Assembly (NCBI GenBank): GCA_031291475.1
Contig: JARLIY010000020.1
Span: 1-34,829 of the forward strand
Direction: 5' to 3'
Length of the DNA: 34,829 nt
Source of the DNA: Xanthobacteraceae bacterium
Lineage (GTDB): Bacteria; Pseudomonadota; Alphaproteobacteria; Rhizobiales; Xanthobacteraceae
Below are positions 7,910 through 15,630 of the stretch, in pieces. Every line of letters begins with the position of its first letter. Within the stretch, counting starts at the first letter, position 1. The notes under the pieces are model-generated. The model was given only the letters and a program-made list of their open reading frames with translations, searched no databases and had not been told where the DNA came from. A program made the translations under genes and the position numbers.

Positions 7910-8626
7910 TTACGCCGCGATGCCCAGGTAGATTTCCCGCACCTCTTCCGAGGCCATGACGGCGCGTGGCTCGCCTTCCACGATCTTGCGCCCGAAGTTG
8001 AGCACGACCAGCCGGGAAACGACGGCAACGAGCGCGTGCACGATATGCTCGATCCAAACGATGGTGACGCCGGATTTCCTGATGTCCTGCACCAGTTGCA
8101 CGAGTTCGAGGCATTCGGCTTCGGTCAGTCCGCCGGCGATCTCGTCGAGCAGAAGGAGCCGCGGCGCGCTCGCCAGCGCGCGCGCCAGTTCGAGGCGCTT
8201 GCGGCCCAGCAGATTGAGCGTGCCGGCGCGCCGATTGGCCAAATCGATGAGGCCGGTCCGCTCCAGAATGTCTCCGCAGGCGTCGACCACCTGGGCCTCG
8301 CGTCGCCGGCGGCCATGAATGGCGGCGACCAGGAGGTTCTCGAAAACGGTGAGGTTCTCGAAAGGCTGCGGAATCTGGAAGGAACGGCCGATGCCGGCGA
8401 TGCAGCGGGCACGCGGTGTGGCGCGTGTGATCTCGCGACCGTCGAAGACGATCGCACCGGCGTCAGGCTTTAGCAGTCCGGTAATGAGATGAAACAGCGT
8501 GGTTTTGCCGGCGCCGTTCGGCCCGATGATGCCGAGCGCCTCGTCCTGCGCGACCTCAAGCTCGATGCCATCGACGGCTTTGAGCGAGCCGAACGACTTC
8601 GTCAAATTGTCCAGCCTCAGGATCAC
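7910..8626 (-). CDS. livG: ABC transporter ATP-binding protein (LivG-type)
   Basis: A 238-residue ATPase with Walker A GPNGAGKT (35-42), Walker B LLLLDEIAGGL and switch region WIEHI. The usual LSGGQ signature is replaced by LNLLGRKRLELARAL, a divergence I recall in other LivG-like proteins. I chose the GTG at 8626 because family members open with ILRLDNLTKSFG. The longer ATG reading from 8671 would translate straight through a perfect 12-bp hairpin (8641-8668). The ribosome site is weak at either start. It is the second gene of the transporter operon, directly after the binding-protein gene. Confidence 0.88.
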   Translation of the reverse strand: MILRLDNLTKSFGSLKAVDGIELEVAQDEALGIIGPNGAGKTTLFHLITGLLKPDAGAIVFDGREITRATPRARCIAGIGRSFQIPQPFENLTVFENLLVAAIHGRRRREAQVVDACGDILERTGLIDLANRRAGTLNLLGRKRLELARALASAPRLLLLDEIAGGLTEAECLELVQLVQDIRKSGVTIVWIEHIVHALVAVVSRLVVLNFGRKIVEGEPRAVMASEEVREIYLGIAA

Positions 8627-8640
8627 GCGACCGCCCAGTC

Positions 8641-8668
8641 GAACGCCGGTCCACTGGGACCGGCGTTC
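8641..8668 (-). promoter_or_regulatory. Intercistronic hairpin between binding-protein gene and livG
   Basis: A perfect 12-bp inverted repeat (GAACGCCGGTCC / GGACCGGCGTTC) with a 4-base loop lies 57 bases after the binding-protein stop. No T-run follows, so it is not a classical terminator. Such hairpins between a periplasmic binding-protein gene and its permease genes are known to protect the upstream mRNA or weaken downstream expression. That role is inferred here. Confidence 0.6.
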
Positions 8669-8725
8669 CATCTTATCTCATGCCGAAGCGGTATCAGCCG
8701 CCCGGTAGTGCCGCCGACCCGAAGC

Positions 8726-10048
8726 TTAGGCGATCGGCTCCATTTTGCCGCCGGCCGGGATTTCCGGCGCGGTCTTATTGTCGGTGATGACGATGTCGTA
8801 CTTGTTGCCGTTGCGCAACCGCCACTGACCGCCGACCAGCGGCGTCTTGGCGACGTTCTTGGCGGCGAACGGCGGGACGTTCTTGCCATTCCAGGCGATG
8901 GGCCCGACTACGGTGTCGAGTTTGGTCTCGGCGATTGCATTCACCATCGCTTTGTTGTCGCCACCGCCGGAGCGTTTCGCTACGTCCACGGCGAGCTCGA
9001 ATAAGGCATGCGCAAAGCCGATCGGTTGGGTCCATTGTTTGCCCGTCGCCTTCTCGTAGGCCTCGGCGAGCGCCTTGGCCGACTGTCCGGTCAGCGACGA
9101 CTTGAACGGATGGCTCGGCGACCACCAGACCTCGGACGAGAGATTGTTGCCGTTCTTGCCCAGCGCTTCGACCGCGACCGGGAACAGGATCGCTTTTCCG
9201 ATCGAGGCGACCTTCGGCTTGAAGCCTTGTTGCGATGCCTGGTTCCAGAAGGTGGTGAAGTCCGGCGGTATCATCACGCCGGTGATGATCTCGCAATTCG
9301 CCTTCTTGAACGCGGCGATCTGCGCGCTGAAGTCGTCGGTGAGGTTCTGATAACGGCCGGGATCGGTGAGCGTGTAGCCGCCCTTCTCGAGCACCGGCGG
9401 GAAGCCGACCTGCTTGTCGCCCCAGGCATTGCCGTCGCCGTCGTTGGGAAACAGGCCGCCGACCGCTTTGTCGGTCTTAACCTGGCCCCACATGTTGGTG
9501 AAAACGGCGATGACGTCTTCGAGGCCCCAGAAGAAGTGATAGGTGTAGTTGAAAGGTTTCCACGCCGGCGGACCGCCGCCCGGGTTGGCCTGCCGGCCGA
9601 TAAAATACGGCTGCCACGGCGCCACCGTTGAGATGCAAGGCACCTCTTCGATCTCGCATTGCGTCGACACCGGGTTCGTGGTCTCCGGCGTCGAGGCGAC
9701 AAGCATGAGATCGATCTTGTCGCCGACGATCAGTTCCTTGGCCACTTCGGCCGCGCGGTTCGGATTGGACTGGCTGTCCTTGACGATGACCTCGACCGGA
9801 AGCGTCGCGTTGCCGACCTTGACGCCGCCTTTCACCGTGTCGAGGAAGCTGCCGATGACGAATTTGTCCGCTTCGCCGAACAACGCGAGCGGTCCGGTCT
9901 GCGGACTGACATAGCCGAGCTTGAGGCTCTTGGCGGCATGCACCGCCGGCGCAAATACCGAACCCGCGGCGAGCGCAGCGCCGGTTGCCGCCGACGCTTT
10001 CATGAAGCTGCGCCGGTTCACGCGAATGCTGTCAGATGTCTTCGCCAT
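8726..10048 (-). CDS. ABC transporter substrate-binding protein (LivK-like), TAT signal
   Basis: A 440-residue periplasmic binding protein of the branched-chain amino acid/amide type. It starts with a twin-arginine signal (NRRSFMKASAATG) and a cleavage-like AVHA-A site near residue 38. The mature part opens with LKLGYVSPQTGPLALFGEAD, typical for the Peripla_BP_6 family. It is the first gene of the minus-strand operon with livG-F-H-M, with an AGGGAGGA ribosome site before ATG 10048. Relatives near aromatic catabolic genes bind benzoate- or hydroxycinnamate-type acids. The ligand here cannot be read from sequence. It faces the IclR-type regulator gene across a shared 224-bp promoter region. Confidence 0.9.
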   Translation of the reverse strand: MAKTSDSIRVNRRSFMKASAATGAALAAGSVFAPAVHAAKSLKLGYVSPQTGPLALFGEADKFVIGSFLDTVKGGVKVGNATLPVEVIVKDSQSNPNRAAEVAKELIVGDKIDLMLVASTPETTNPVSTQCEIEEVPCISTVAPWQPYFIGRQANPGGGPPAWKPFNYTYHFFWGLEDVIAVFTNMWGQVKTDKAVGGLFPNDGDGNAWGDKQVGFPPVLEKGGYTLTDPGRYQNLTDDFSAQIAAFKKANCEIITGVMIPPDFTTFWNQASQQGFKPKVASIGKAILFPVAVEALGKNGNNLSSEVWWSPSHPFKSSLTGQSAKALAEAYEKATGKQWTQPIGFAHALFELAVDVAKRSGGGDNKAMVNAIAETKLDTVVGPIAWNGKNVPPFAAKNVAKTPLVGGQWRLRNGNKYDIVITDNKTAPEIPAGGKMEPIA

Positions 10049-10167
10049 GCCGTCCTCCCTGTCCGATCGGCGCCGTCGCCCGGGATCGGGCGGCGCCGTT
10101 GGCGTTTACCCCTAGCGAAGCCTTCGACTTGACCGTTCGACTTGCACCGTTCGGTGTTGCTGGCTAT

Positions 10168-10182
10168 GTTCGATTATCGAAC
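10168..10182. promoter_or_regulatory. IclR/PcaR-type operator in divergent promoter region
   Basis: GTTCGATTATCGAAC is a perfect 7-1-7 palindrome in the region between the divergent binding-protein and IclR genes. A second palindrome differing only at the central base lies before the monooxygenase gene (11127-11141). Both closely resemble the 15-bp site I recall for Pseudomonas PcaR (GTTCGATAATCGCAC). The likely ligand-sensing protein is the IclR-family regulator encoded at 10273, acting on itself and on the ABC operon. Confidence 0.65.
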
Positions 10183-10272
10183 GAAGGTTCGCAATCAGTG
10201 ATTGTTACCGAGCGCCGGATGTCTGTCAATTGCACAGGCGTCATCGGGCCCGTCCGACGAGGTCCGGGAGCC

Positions 10273-11031
10273 ATGCAGCAAGATAAGGAATTCATGGCGA
10301 CGCTTGCCAAGGGACTCGCCGTGCTGGGCTCGTTTGATAAGCAGCGGCCGGCGATGACGCTGTCGCAGGCGGCGCAGGCGACCGGGCTGTCGCGGGCGAC
10401 GGCGCGGCGCATTCTGCGCACGCTTGTCGTGCTCGGATACGTGACGCAGAGCGGGCGGCAGTTTTCGCTGTCGTCCGGCATCCTCAAGCTCGGCTTTGCC
10501 TACCTGGCGACGCAGAACTGGATCGAGCAGGCGGCGCCGCTGATGCGCCAACTCAGCGAACAATTCCATGAATCCTGCTCGGCGGCGACCTTGGAGGGAA
10601 CCGAGATCGTCTATGTCGCGCGTTTCCCGGCGCGCCGCATCATGTCGGTGACGCTCGCGGTCGGCACGCGGTTGCCGGCCTTTCACACCTCGCTGGGCAG
10701 GGTCCAGCTCGGCTTTCTTGACGACGCGGAATTTTGGCGGCGGCTGCGGTCGCTGCGCATCGAGGCGTTCACTTCCTCGACGATCACCGACCTGCAGGCG
10801 CTGTACGAGCGGGTGCAGGAGGACCACGCGCAAGGATTCTCCATCGTCGACGAGGAGCTCGAGCGCGGTCTGCGCTCAATCGCGGTGCCGGTGTTGGACC
10901 GCAGCGGTCAGGCGATTGCCGCGCTCAATGTCAGCACGCACTCGACGCGCACCACCCGCAATGAAATGCGCGAGCGTTTTCTGCCGAGCTTGCGCGCCGT
11001 TGCCGAGCAAATTTCCGGCTCGGTCGCCTAA
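10273..11031 (+). CDS. IclR-family transcriptional regulator, PcaR/PobR-like
   Basis: A 252-residue regulator. The N-terminal winged helix-turn-helix (about residues 15-70, with LSQAAQATGLSRATARRILRTL as its core) is followed by an IclR effector domain containing ARRIMSVTLAVGTRLPAFHTSLGRV and GFSIVDEELERGLRSIAVPV. These segments are typical of the PcaR/PobR subgroup that senses protocatechuate-pathway acids. The start is uncertain: ATG 10273 has GGGAG only 2 bases upstream, while ATG 10294 has AAGGA 4 bases upstream. The frame stays open further upstream without family similarity. It is divergent from the ABC operon, and matching palindromes lie on both sides of it, suggesting autoregulation plus control of the transporter and monooxygenase. 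The effector is unknown. Confidence 0.88.
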   Translation: MQQDKEFMATLAKGLAVLGSFDKQRPAMTLSQAAQATGLSRATARRILRTLVVLGYVTQSGRQFSLSSGILKLGFAYLATQNWIEQAAPLMRQLSEQFHESCSAATLEGTEIVYVARFPARRIMSVTLAVGTRLPAFHTSLGRVQLGFLDDAEFWRRLRSLRIEAFTSSTITDLQALYERVQEDHAQGFSIVDEELERGLRSIAVPVLDRSGQAIAALNVSTHSTRTTRNEMRERFLPSLRAVAEQISGSVA

Positions 11032-11126
11032 CCGGTCTCCGCGCCACGGCTGGCGAAGCACCGCTGCATCTTGCCTGGCTGGGGTCCCCCGCGTATTGTT
11101 CGCAAAACGGCGAATACCGCACGATA

Positions 11127-11141
11127 GTTCGATAATCGAAC
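11127..11141 (+). promoter_or_regulatory. IclR/PcaR-type operator abutting the monooxygenase ribosome site
   Basis: GTTCGATAATCGAAC is a perfect palindrome, identical to the site at 10168 except for its central base. It ends where the ribosome site AAGGGGG (11142-11148) begins. A bound protein would therefore sit at or downstream of the transcription start of the HpaB-type gene, a position usual for repression. Operator function is inferred from symmetry and recurrence. Confidence 0.65.
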
Positions 11142-11157
11142 AAGGGGGATGAGCGCC

Positions 11158-12753
11158 ATGAGCGTTGCTGCGAAGGGATCGAAGCCTGCCGTCAAGCCCG
11201 CCGCGAAGACGGGCGTCACCGCGCCGCAAACCGGCAACGAATACCTCGACTCGCTTCGCGACGACCGGACGGTTTTCATCTACGGCGAGCGGGTGAAGGA
11301 CGTCACCACCCACCCGGCCTTCCGCAACACCGCGCGCATGGTGGCGCGGCTCTACGACGCGCTGCGCGACCCCAAGCACGCCGACAAGATCATGGTGCCG
11401 ACCGATACCGGCAACGGCGGCAAGACGCACGCTTTCTTCAAGGCGCCGAAGTCGCTCGACGATCTGATCGCCGGGCGCAACGCCATCGCCGAATGGGCAA
11501 AGATCACCTACGGCTGGCTCGGCCGCTCACCGGACTACAAAGCGTCGTTCCTGGCGACCTTGGGCGCCAACGCCCAGTTTTACGATCCGTATCAGGAGAA
11601 TGCGAAGCGCTGGTACAAATTCAGCCAGGAGCGCGTGCCCTTCGTCAATCACGCCATCATCCACCCGCCGGTCGACCGCGACCGGCCGCCGAGCGAAGTC
11701 GGCGATATTTGTTGTCACGTGGAGAAGGAAACCGACGCCGGCCTCGTCGTCTCCGGCGCCAAGGTGGTGGCGACCGGCTCGGTGCTCACCAACTACACGT
11801 TCGTCGCCCATCACGGGCTCCTCCCGGTGCAGGACAAGAAATTCGCCGTGGTGTTCATGGTGCCGACCAATCATCCGGGCGTCAAATTCATCTGCCGCAC
11901 TTCCTACGAGATGACGTCGACGGCCATGGGCAGCCCGTTCGATTATCCGCTGTCGAGCCGGATCGACGAGAACGACGCCGTATTCATTCTCGACAAGGTT
12001 CTGGTGCCCTGGGAGAACGTTTTCGTTTACGGCGACATCGAGAAGGCCAACAACTTTTTTCCGCGCACCGGCTTCCTGCCGCGCTTCGTCGTGCACGGCT
12101 GCACGCGGCTCGCGGTCAAACTGGATTTTATCGCCGGGCTGCTGCTCAAGGCGGTCGAAGCCGCGGGCACTAAGGATTATCGTGGCGTGCAGGCCAATGT
12201 CGGCGAGGTGATCGCCTGGCGTAATCTGTTCTGGGCGCTGTCGGACGCGATGGTGCGCGACCCGAAGCCGTGGATCGGCGATTACGTGCTGCCGAACATG
12301 GATCCGGGCAATGCCTACCAGATCATCGCCACCATGGCTTACACCAAGGTGAAATACATCATCGAGCAGACGGTGGCGTCCGGGCTGATCTACCTTAACT
12401 CGCACGTCAGCGACTTCAAGAACCCCGAAATCCGCCCCTATATCGACCGCTACATGCGCGGCTCGAATGGCTACAAAGCCGAGGAGCGCGTCAAACTGAT
12501 GAAGCTTCTGTGGGATTGTCTGGCGACCGAATTCGGCGGCCGCCATGAGCTCTACGAGATCAATTACGGCGGCTCGACCGAAGAAATCCGCCGCTATTGT
12601 CTGTTTGGCGCGCAGGCGTCCGGCAACGCCGACCGCTTCAAGGGTTTTGCCGAAGACTGCATGGCCGAATACGACCTCGACGGCTGGAAGGTGCCGGATC
12701 TCACCGATCCCGGCGAACTCAGCTATCACGTGCTGCGCAAGGGCAAGAAGTAG
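11158..12753 (+). CDS. 4-hydroxyphenylacetate 3-monooxygenase family oxygenase (HpaB-like)
   Basis: A 531-residue FADH2-dependent aromatic hydroxylase of the HpaB / acyl-CoA dehydrogenase-like fold. It shows the family order: an N-terminal domain with [21 protein letters not shown], a central beta domain, and a helical C-terminal domain with [13 protein letters not shown] and [18 protein letters not shown]. Members hydroxylate phenols ortho to the hydroxyl group and need a separate flavin reductase; one is encoded at 15631-16173. ATG 11149 directly abuts AAGGGGG, whereas ATG 11158 is 9 bases away, so 11158 is the better start. A PcaR-type operator lies just upstream. Substrate is open: 4-hydroxyphenylacetate, 4-coumarate or another phenol. 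Confidence 0.87.
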   Translation: MSVAAKGSKPAVKPAAKTGVTAPQTGNEYLDSLRDDRTVFIYGERVKDVTTHPAFRNTARMVARLYDALRDPKHADKIMVPTDTGNGGKTHAFFKAPKSLDDLIAGRNAIAEWAKITYGWLGRSPDYKASFLATLGANAQFYDPYQENAKRWYKFSQERVPFVNHAIIHPPVDRDRPPSEVGDICCHVEKETDAGLVVSGAKVVATGSVLTNYTFVAHHGLLPVQDKKFAVVFMVPTNHPGVKFICRTSYEMTSTAMGSPFDYPLSSRIDENDAVFILDKVLVPWENVFVYGDIEKANNFFPRTGFLPRFVVHGCTRLAVKLDFIAGLLLKAVEAAGTKDYRGVQANVGEVIAWRNLFWALSDAMVRDPKPWIGDYVLPNMDPGNAYQIIATMAYTKVKYIIEQTVASGLIYLNSHVSDFKNPEIRPYIDRYMRGSNGYKAEERVKLMKLLWDCLATEFGGRHELYEINYGGSTEEIRRYCLFGAQASGNADRFKGFAEDCMAEYDLDGWKVPDLTDPGELSYHVLRKGKK

Positions 12754-12777
12754 TCCATGCGCTCTGCGAAGCGCTAA

Positions 12778-12807
12778 GAAAATGGCCCCGCGGTTTCCCG
12801 CCGGGCC
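12778..12807 (-). terminator. Duplicated terminator copy after the porin-like fragment
   Basis: A stem of 10 bp with one mismatch (12784-12793 with 12798-12807) and a TTTC loop is followed on the minus strand by ATTTTCTTA. It is a degraded copy of the terminator behind the intact outer-membrane gene (14081-14112) and sits at the same place relative to the porin C-terminus. The segmental duplication therefore included the terminator. It may also stop transcription entering from the other side of the monooxygenase gene. Confidence 0.6.
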
Positions 12808-12833
12808 CTGAGAATTCTAGCTGACGCCAAGTG

Positions 12834-13375
12834 TTAGTTCTTGGCCACCAGCGACCTCCCAGTCTCGGGTGCCCAGATCCTGAAGTTTACGCGGCCCCAA
12901 ACGTCCCAACCATTGGCGCCGACGCAGTTCTGACATTCAACTGCTTTGTCGGCCTAGACCTGCATTGCGACCGGGCCGAAGTCGTATCCGAACAGCCAGC
13001 CGACACCGATCTGCGATTGAAAGCCGCAGATGGCGGGCGTGCAGGCGATGCCGCCGCCAGGCTTATCCGCCGTGGTCTGCGCTTCGAAGCGGCTGGCGCC
13101 GGCCTCGCGTGCGGCGCGCGCTTGCGCCAGCACCGCATCGAGCGGCATTAGCCTCTCAGCGCGCACGCCGGTGTCGTATTGCGCGCTTTGCGGACAATGA
13201 GCGCAGTCTTCCGGGCAGCCGCCGGTCTTGATCGAGAGTAGCGTCGAAATCTGCACCGCCGCCGCATCGAAATTTTCGCGGTGGATGCTTTGCGCGCGAT
13301 AGATCAGTTCGGACAGCGGCAAATCGAACAGCGCGCGCAATTCTTCGCGCGTCCAGTCGTGCCGTGTAACGCTTT
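12834..13375 (-). pseudogene. Chimeric pseudogene: biotin synthase N-terminus fused to outer-membrane protein C-terminus
   Basis: Reading the minus strand from about 13375, the first ~95 codons are unmistakably biotin synthase (BioB): [16 protein letters not shown], then [20 protein letters not shown] with the radical-SAM cysteines, and [10 protein letters not shown]. At about 13085 the frame switches without interruption into the C-terminal part of the phenol-MetA-type outer-membrane protein encoded next door ([21 protein letters not shown], ending RIWAPETGRSLVAKN). A TAG (12954-12956) replaces the codon that is Trp in the intact protein, about 40 codons before the ancestral stop at 12834. 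No ATG opens the BioB part and a TAG lies just upstream. The product could be neither a biotin synthase nor a porin. Confidence 0.85.
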
Positions 13376-13490
13376 CGGGGTGGGGCGGCTAATGGTGATG
13401 CGGCAGGCAGCGTATCGATCCCTAGCGGCCTGAGTGCAAATGATAAGGTATCGCCTCGGGTGCGGCCTCTGCTATAGTTATTCCGTGGAG

Positions 13491-13973
13491 ATGTCGAAGC
13501 AGCCGGAAAATTATGGCGCGGCAGGAGCCCGCGGCTGGAGCGGTTTGAAGACAGCGTCGTTGTTGCTGTGCTCCGTGCTTGCAGGATGTTCGTCGCCCTG
13601 GGGAAATCCCGCGCCGTCGGCCAATTCAATGCCGTCGAGCTTGTCAGCAATTCCAGGGCAGGCGAATAATTCTGCACCCGGTCAGCCGCCTTCGTCCGCA
13701 GCCCCGGCGACGCCGATATCCGACGGCGCGCACCCCAATCAATCGATCACCGACTTGTTTCGGGACTCGACCTCAACGGAATCGCCAAGCGTTCCGCGCC
13801 CCCCGAGCAGCTACACGCCAGTCGGCCAACCCTATTCGCCGCCAGGCCAGCCGGCCTACGGCGGATCGCAAGCCGGTGGTGCGTCGACTCCGTCAGCGAC
13901 AGCATCGTCGCCACCGCCGATATCCGACGGCGCGCACCCCAACCAATCGATCACCGATCTATTTCGTCAGTAG
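13491..13973 (+). CDS. Small proline/serine-rich lipoprotein with duplicated C-terminal motif
   Basis: A 160-residue protein of unknown function. The N-terminus has a lysine-bearing n-region, a hydrophobic stretch and a lipobox LAGC (Cys33), so it is probably lipid-anchored after signal peptidase II cleavage. The rest is low-complexity (Pro, Ser, Ala, Gly, Gln), likely unstructured. The exception is the motif PISDGAHPNQSITDLFR, which occurs twice, at residues 75-91 and 143-159; the second copy is followed only by Gln and the stop. The motif looks like a short recognition peptide. ATG 13491 has GTGGAG immediately upstream, which is poor spacing. A GTG at 13434 is an alternative but would bury the signal peptide. 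The gene lies opposite to its neighbours. I recognise no family. Confidence 0.65.
   Translation: MSKQPENYGAAGARGWSGLKTASLLLCSVLAGCSSPWGNPAPSANSMPSSLSAIPGQANNSAPGQPPSSAAPATPISDGAHPNQSITDLFRDSTSTESPSVPRPPSSYTPVGQPYSPPGQPAYGGSQAGGASTPSATASSPPPISDGAHPNQSITDLFRQ
13713..13762 (+). repeat. 50-bp direct repeat, copy 1 (lipoprotein motif)
   Basis: Encodes PISDGAHPNQSITDLFR. It matches copy 2 at 13917-13966 at 46 of 50 positions. All four differences are silent (Asn AAT/AAC, Asp GAC/GAT, Leu TTG/CTA). Confidence 0.85.
13917..13966 (+). repeat. 50-bp direct repeat, copy 2 (lipoprotein motif)
   Basis: Second copy of the repeat at 13713-13762, placed at the extreme C-terminus of the lipoprotein. The encoded peptide is identical to copy 1. 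Confidence 0.85.
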
Positions 13974-14016
13974 CAATCTAGGCTTTTAGCACGCACGCGC
14001 TCGGTTGTTTCGTCCC

Positions 14017-14078
14017 CGTCATTGCGAGGCCGCAGGGCCGAAGCAATCCAGATTGCTTCGCTATTGCTTGCAATGACG
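14017..14078. repeat. Dispersed palindromic repeat (CGTCATTGCGAG ... CAATGACG type)
   Basis: CGTCATTGCGAG at the left is mirrored by GCAATGACG at the right, and GAAGCAATCCAGATTGCTTC forms an inner stem. This is the form of a very common intergenic palindromic repeat that I recall from Bradyrhizobium-type genomes. It lies between the lipoprotein and the terminator of the outer-membrane gene and codes for nothing. Confidence 0.65.
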
Positions 14079-14080
14079 CA

Positions 14081-14112
14081 AAGAAAAAGGCCCCGCGGTT
14101 TCCCGCGGGGCC
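14081..14112 (-). terminator. Rho-independent terminator of the outer-membrane protein gene
   Basis: A perfect 10-bp stem (GGCCCCGCGG with CCGCGGGGCC, 14089-14098 and 14103-14112) with a 4-base loop is followed on the minus strand by five T (14088-14084). It lies 25 bases past the stop codon at 14138. Confidence 0.85.
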
Positions 14113-14137
14113 CATAAACATCCGTGTTGTTGCTAGA

Positions 14138-15229
14138 TTAGTTCTTCGCAACCAGCGGCTTTGCAGCTTCCGGCGCCCAGAGGCGGAAGCCAAGGCGCGA
14201 CCAGACAATCCAGCCGTTTTCACCGGTATTTTGTGAAGAGACTGTGTCGGTCACCCAGACTTGCACATCGACAGGGCCGAAGTCATAGCCAACGAGTCCG
14301 CCGACCCCGACAAAGCTCTGATTGGCACAGCCCACCGAAGCGAGCGCGCTGAGGGCCAAAGCGGCGCAGCCAGGGCCACCAGCCCGGTCAGTGGTGGTTT
14401 GCGCAACAAAATAGCCCACCGGACCAAACGACCACTTGCCCAGCTTGTACAGGGCATGCAGATCGCCCGCGAACTGGTTGCCGCTCGTATAACCACTTCC
14501 GAACGGTGTGCCGCCCAGGTTCGTGGCGATGCCCTGCGAGGCAGTATAGACGTTGTAGACAAAGTTAGCCGACAGGTTCCATTGAGGCGACAGATACGAA
14601 ACCGCGAAGCCCGGCGAGAATGTCCACCAATCGGGATTGGCTGTGCCGGTAACCCTTGTCCCCATGGGAGCCTGGAAGCTGAAGTAAACACTGGTAAACC
14701 AGCCGTTGCCCCAGTTCCACGACAAATCCAGCGGCTGCCAGACCGTGTTGATGATCATGTTCTGCCAAGCGCAGAAGCCAGCGCCATTAAAAGCGGGGAC
14801 AAAAAACAGAGCACCACTGGAACTGCAGGTTGTGTTCGCATTTACGCCGGCGGGAGCACCGCCTCCTGTACCGGCGTAGGCCGTCACGAATGGCTGGATT
14901 ATAGCCATGCCGTAACTGGCGCCCAGGAAGTTCCAGCCGGTCGACCAGAGAATCGGCACAACTCCGCCGAACGAACCCAGCCCAATGCCTTTACCGCCGC
15001 CCGGTCCGGTACCGCCTTGGTTGCCGCTCATCCCACCGTAAAGCCCTTCAAAGTTCGTAAGGCCGGTGTAGAGGCCGGCCGGTGGTAACGCGCCGAGCGG
15101 AAGGCCGATCGTGCCGCCCGCGAGGTACTGGAAAGCTCCGGATTCAATGGCGAAGCTCTTGCTGACGGCGCCGGTCATGATCAGCGCTGCAGCTGCTCCT
15201 CCTAAAGCTAACTTTTTCAATCGGGTCAT
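14138..15229 (-). CDS. Outer-membrane transporter, phenol-degradation MetA-type
   Basis: A 363-residue exported protein rich in Gly, aromatic residues and alternating beta-like segments (LDLSWNWGNGWFTSVYFSFQAPMG, LSANFVYNVYTASQG, SFVGVGGLVGYDFGPVDVQV). It ends in FRLWAPEAAKPLVAKN. This matches the family annotated as MetA-pathway of phenol degradation, thought to form outer-membrane channels for aromatic compounds. A signal peptide covers about residues 1-27 (MTRLKKLALGG ... KSFA). ATG 15229 has a GGAGGGG ribosome site. The gene has its own perfect terminator. A broken copy of its C-terminus and terminator lies 1.3 kb away (12778-13084). The likely role is letting hydrophobic or aromatic substrates through the outer membrane for the nearby ABC system. 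Confidence 0.82.
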   Translation of the reverse strand: MTRLKKLALGGAAAALIMTGAVSKSFAIESGAFQYLAGGTIGLPLGALPPAGLYTGLTNFEGLYGGMSGNQGGTGPGGGKGIGLGSFGGVVPILWSTGWNFLGASYGMAIIQPFVTAYAGTGGGAPAGVNANTTCSSSGALFFVPAFNGAGFCAWQNMIINTVWQPLDLSWNWGNGWFTSVYFSFQAPMGTRVTGTANPDWWTFSPGFAVSYLSPQWNLSANFVYNVYTASQGIATNLGGTPFGSGYTSGNQFAGDLHALYKLGKWSFGPVGYFVAQTTTDRAGGPGCAALALSALASVGCANQSFVGVGGLVGYDFGPVDVQVWVTDTVSSQNTGENGWIVWSRLGFRLWAPEAAKPLVAKN

Positions 15230-15630
15230 TGATGCCCCTCCGTGGTTTGTCCCCCCAGCGCAAGGAAATCCGCACGGGGCTTGACTCGTCGGCACGTCCT
15301 GCCAACTGCCGGCAGGTTCGTGCAAGCCAGTGAAGATTGCAATGCTTTGTGCCGTTTCGCACCGACGGCAATGTCATTTAGGCGGCGGGAGTGGCAAAAA
15401 TGACACGGAAATTGGCAGCGTCATCGAGCCCGCAAAGGCCGTTCATTTCTCAAAATAGACCACTAAAAACAAATGGTTAAAATGGTCGCTTTAGCGTCCC
15501 ATTTGCCTGCAAGCGCGCCAGCCGATGCCGCTGCGATTCGCACAGGGCGGTGCGACCTCCGGCTGCCCGGGTTCCCGATTCGGACGGCAGTAGCGGTTGT
15601 AATTCCGGACTGGCTTTCCGCGCCTTTCGC
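15230..15630. other. 401-bp intergenic region upstream of the outer-membrane gene
   Basis: Holds the promoter region of the outer-membrane gene on the minus strand and the 3' flank of the flavin reductase. It includes an AT-rich tract (15447-15483) unusual for this window. A sigma-54-like GGCAC/TTGC pair at 15339-15353 has the wrong spacing by one base. No gene or terminator is supported. Confidence 0.4.

Noticed and set aside
11041..11054. Terminator after the IclR gene (CGCCA/TGGCG hairpin)
   Set aside because: Only a 5-bp stem and no T-run on either strand.
12954..13340. Functional biotin synthase
   Set aside because: Only the first quarter of BioB is present and it is fused to an unrelated porin fragment; start codon and the rest of the barrel are missing.
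15339..15353. Sigma-54-like promoter (GGCAC ... TTGC, minus strand) before the outer-membrane gene
   Set aside because: The GG-to-GC spacing is 13 instead of the strict 12, and no enhancer-binding protein gene is nearby.
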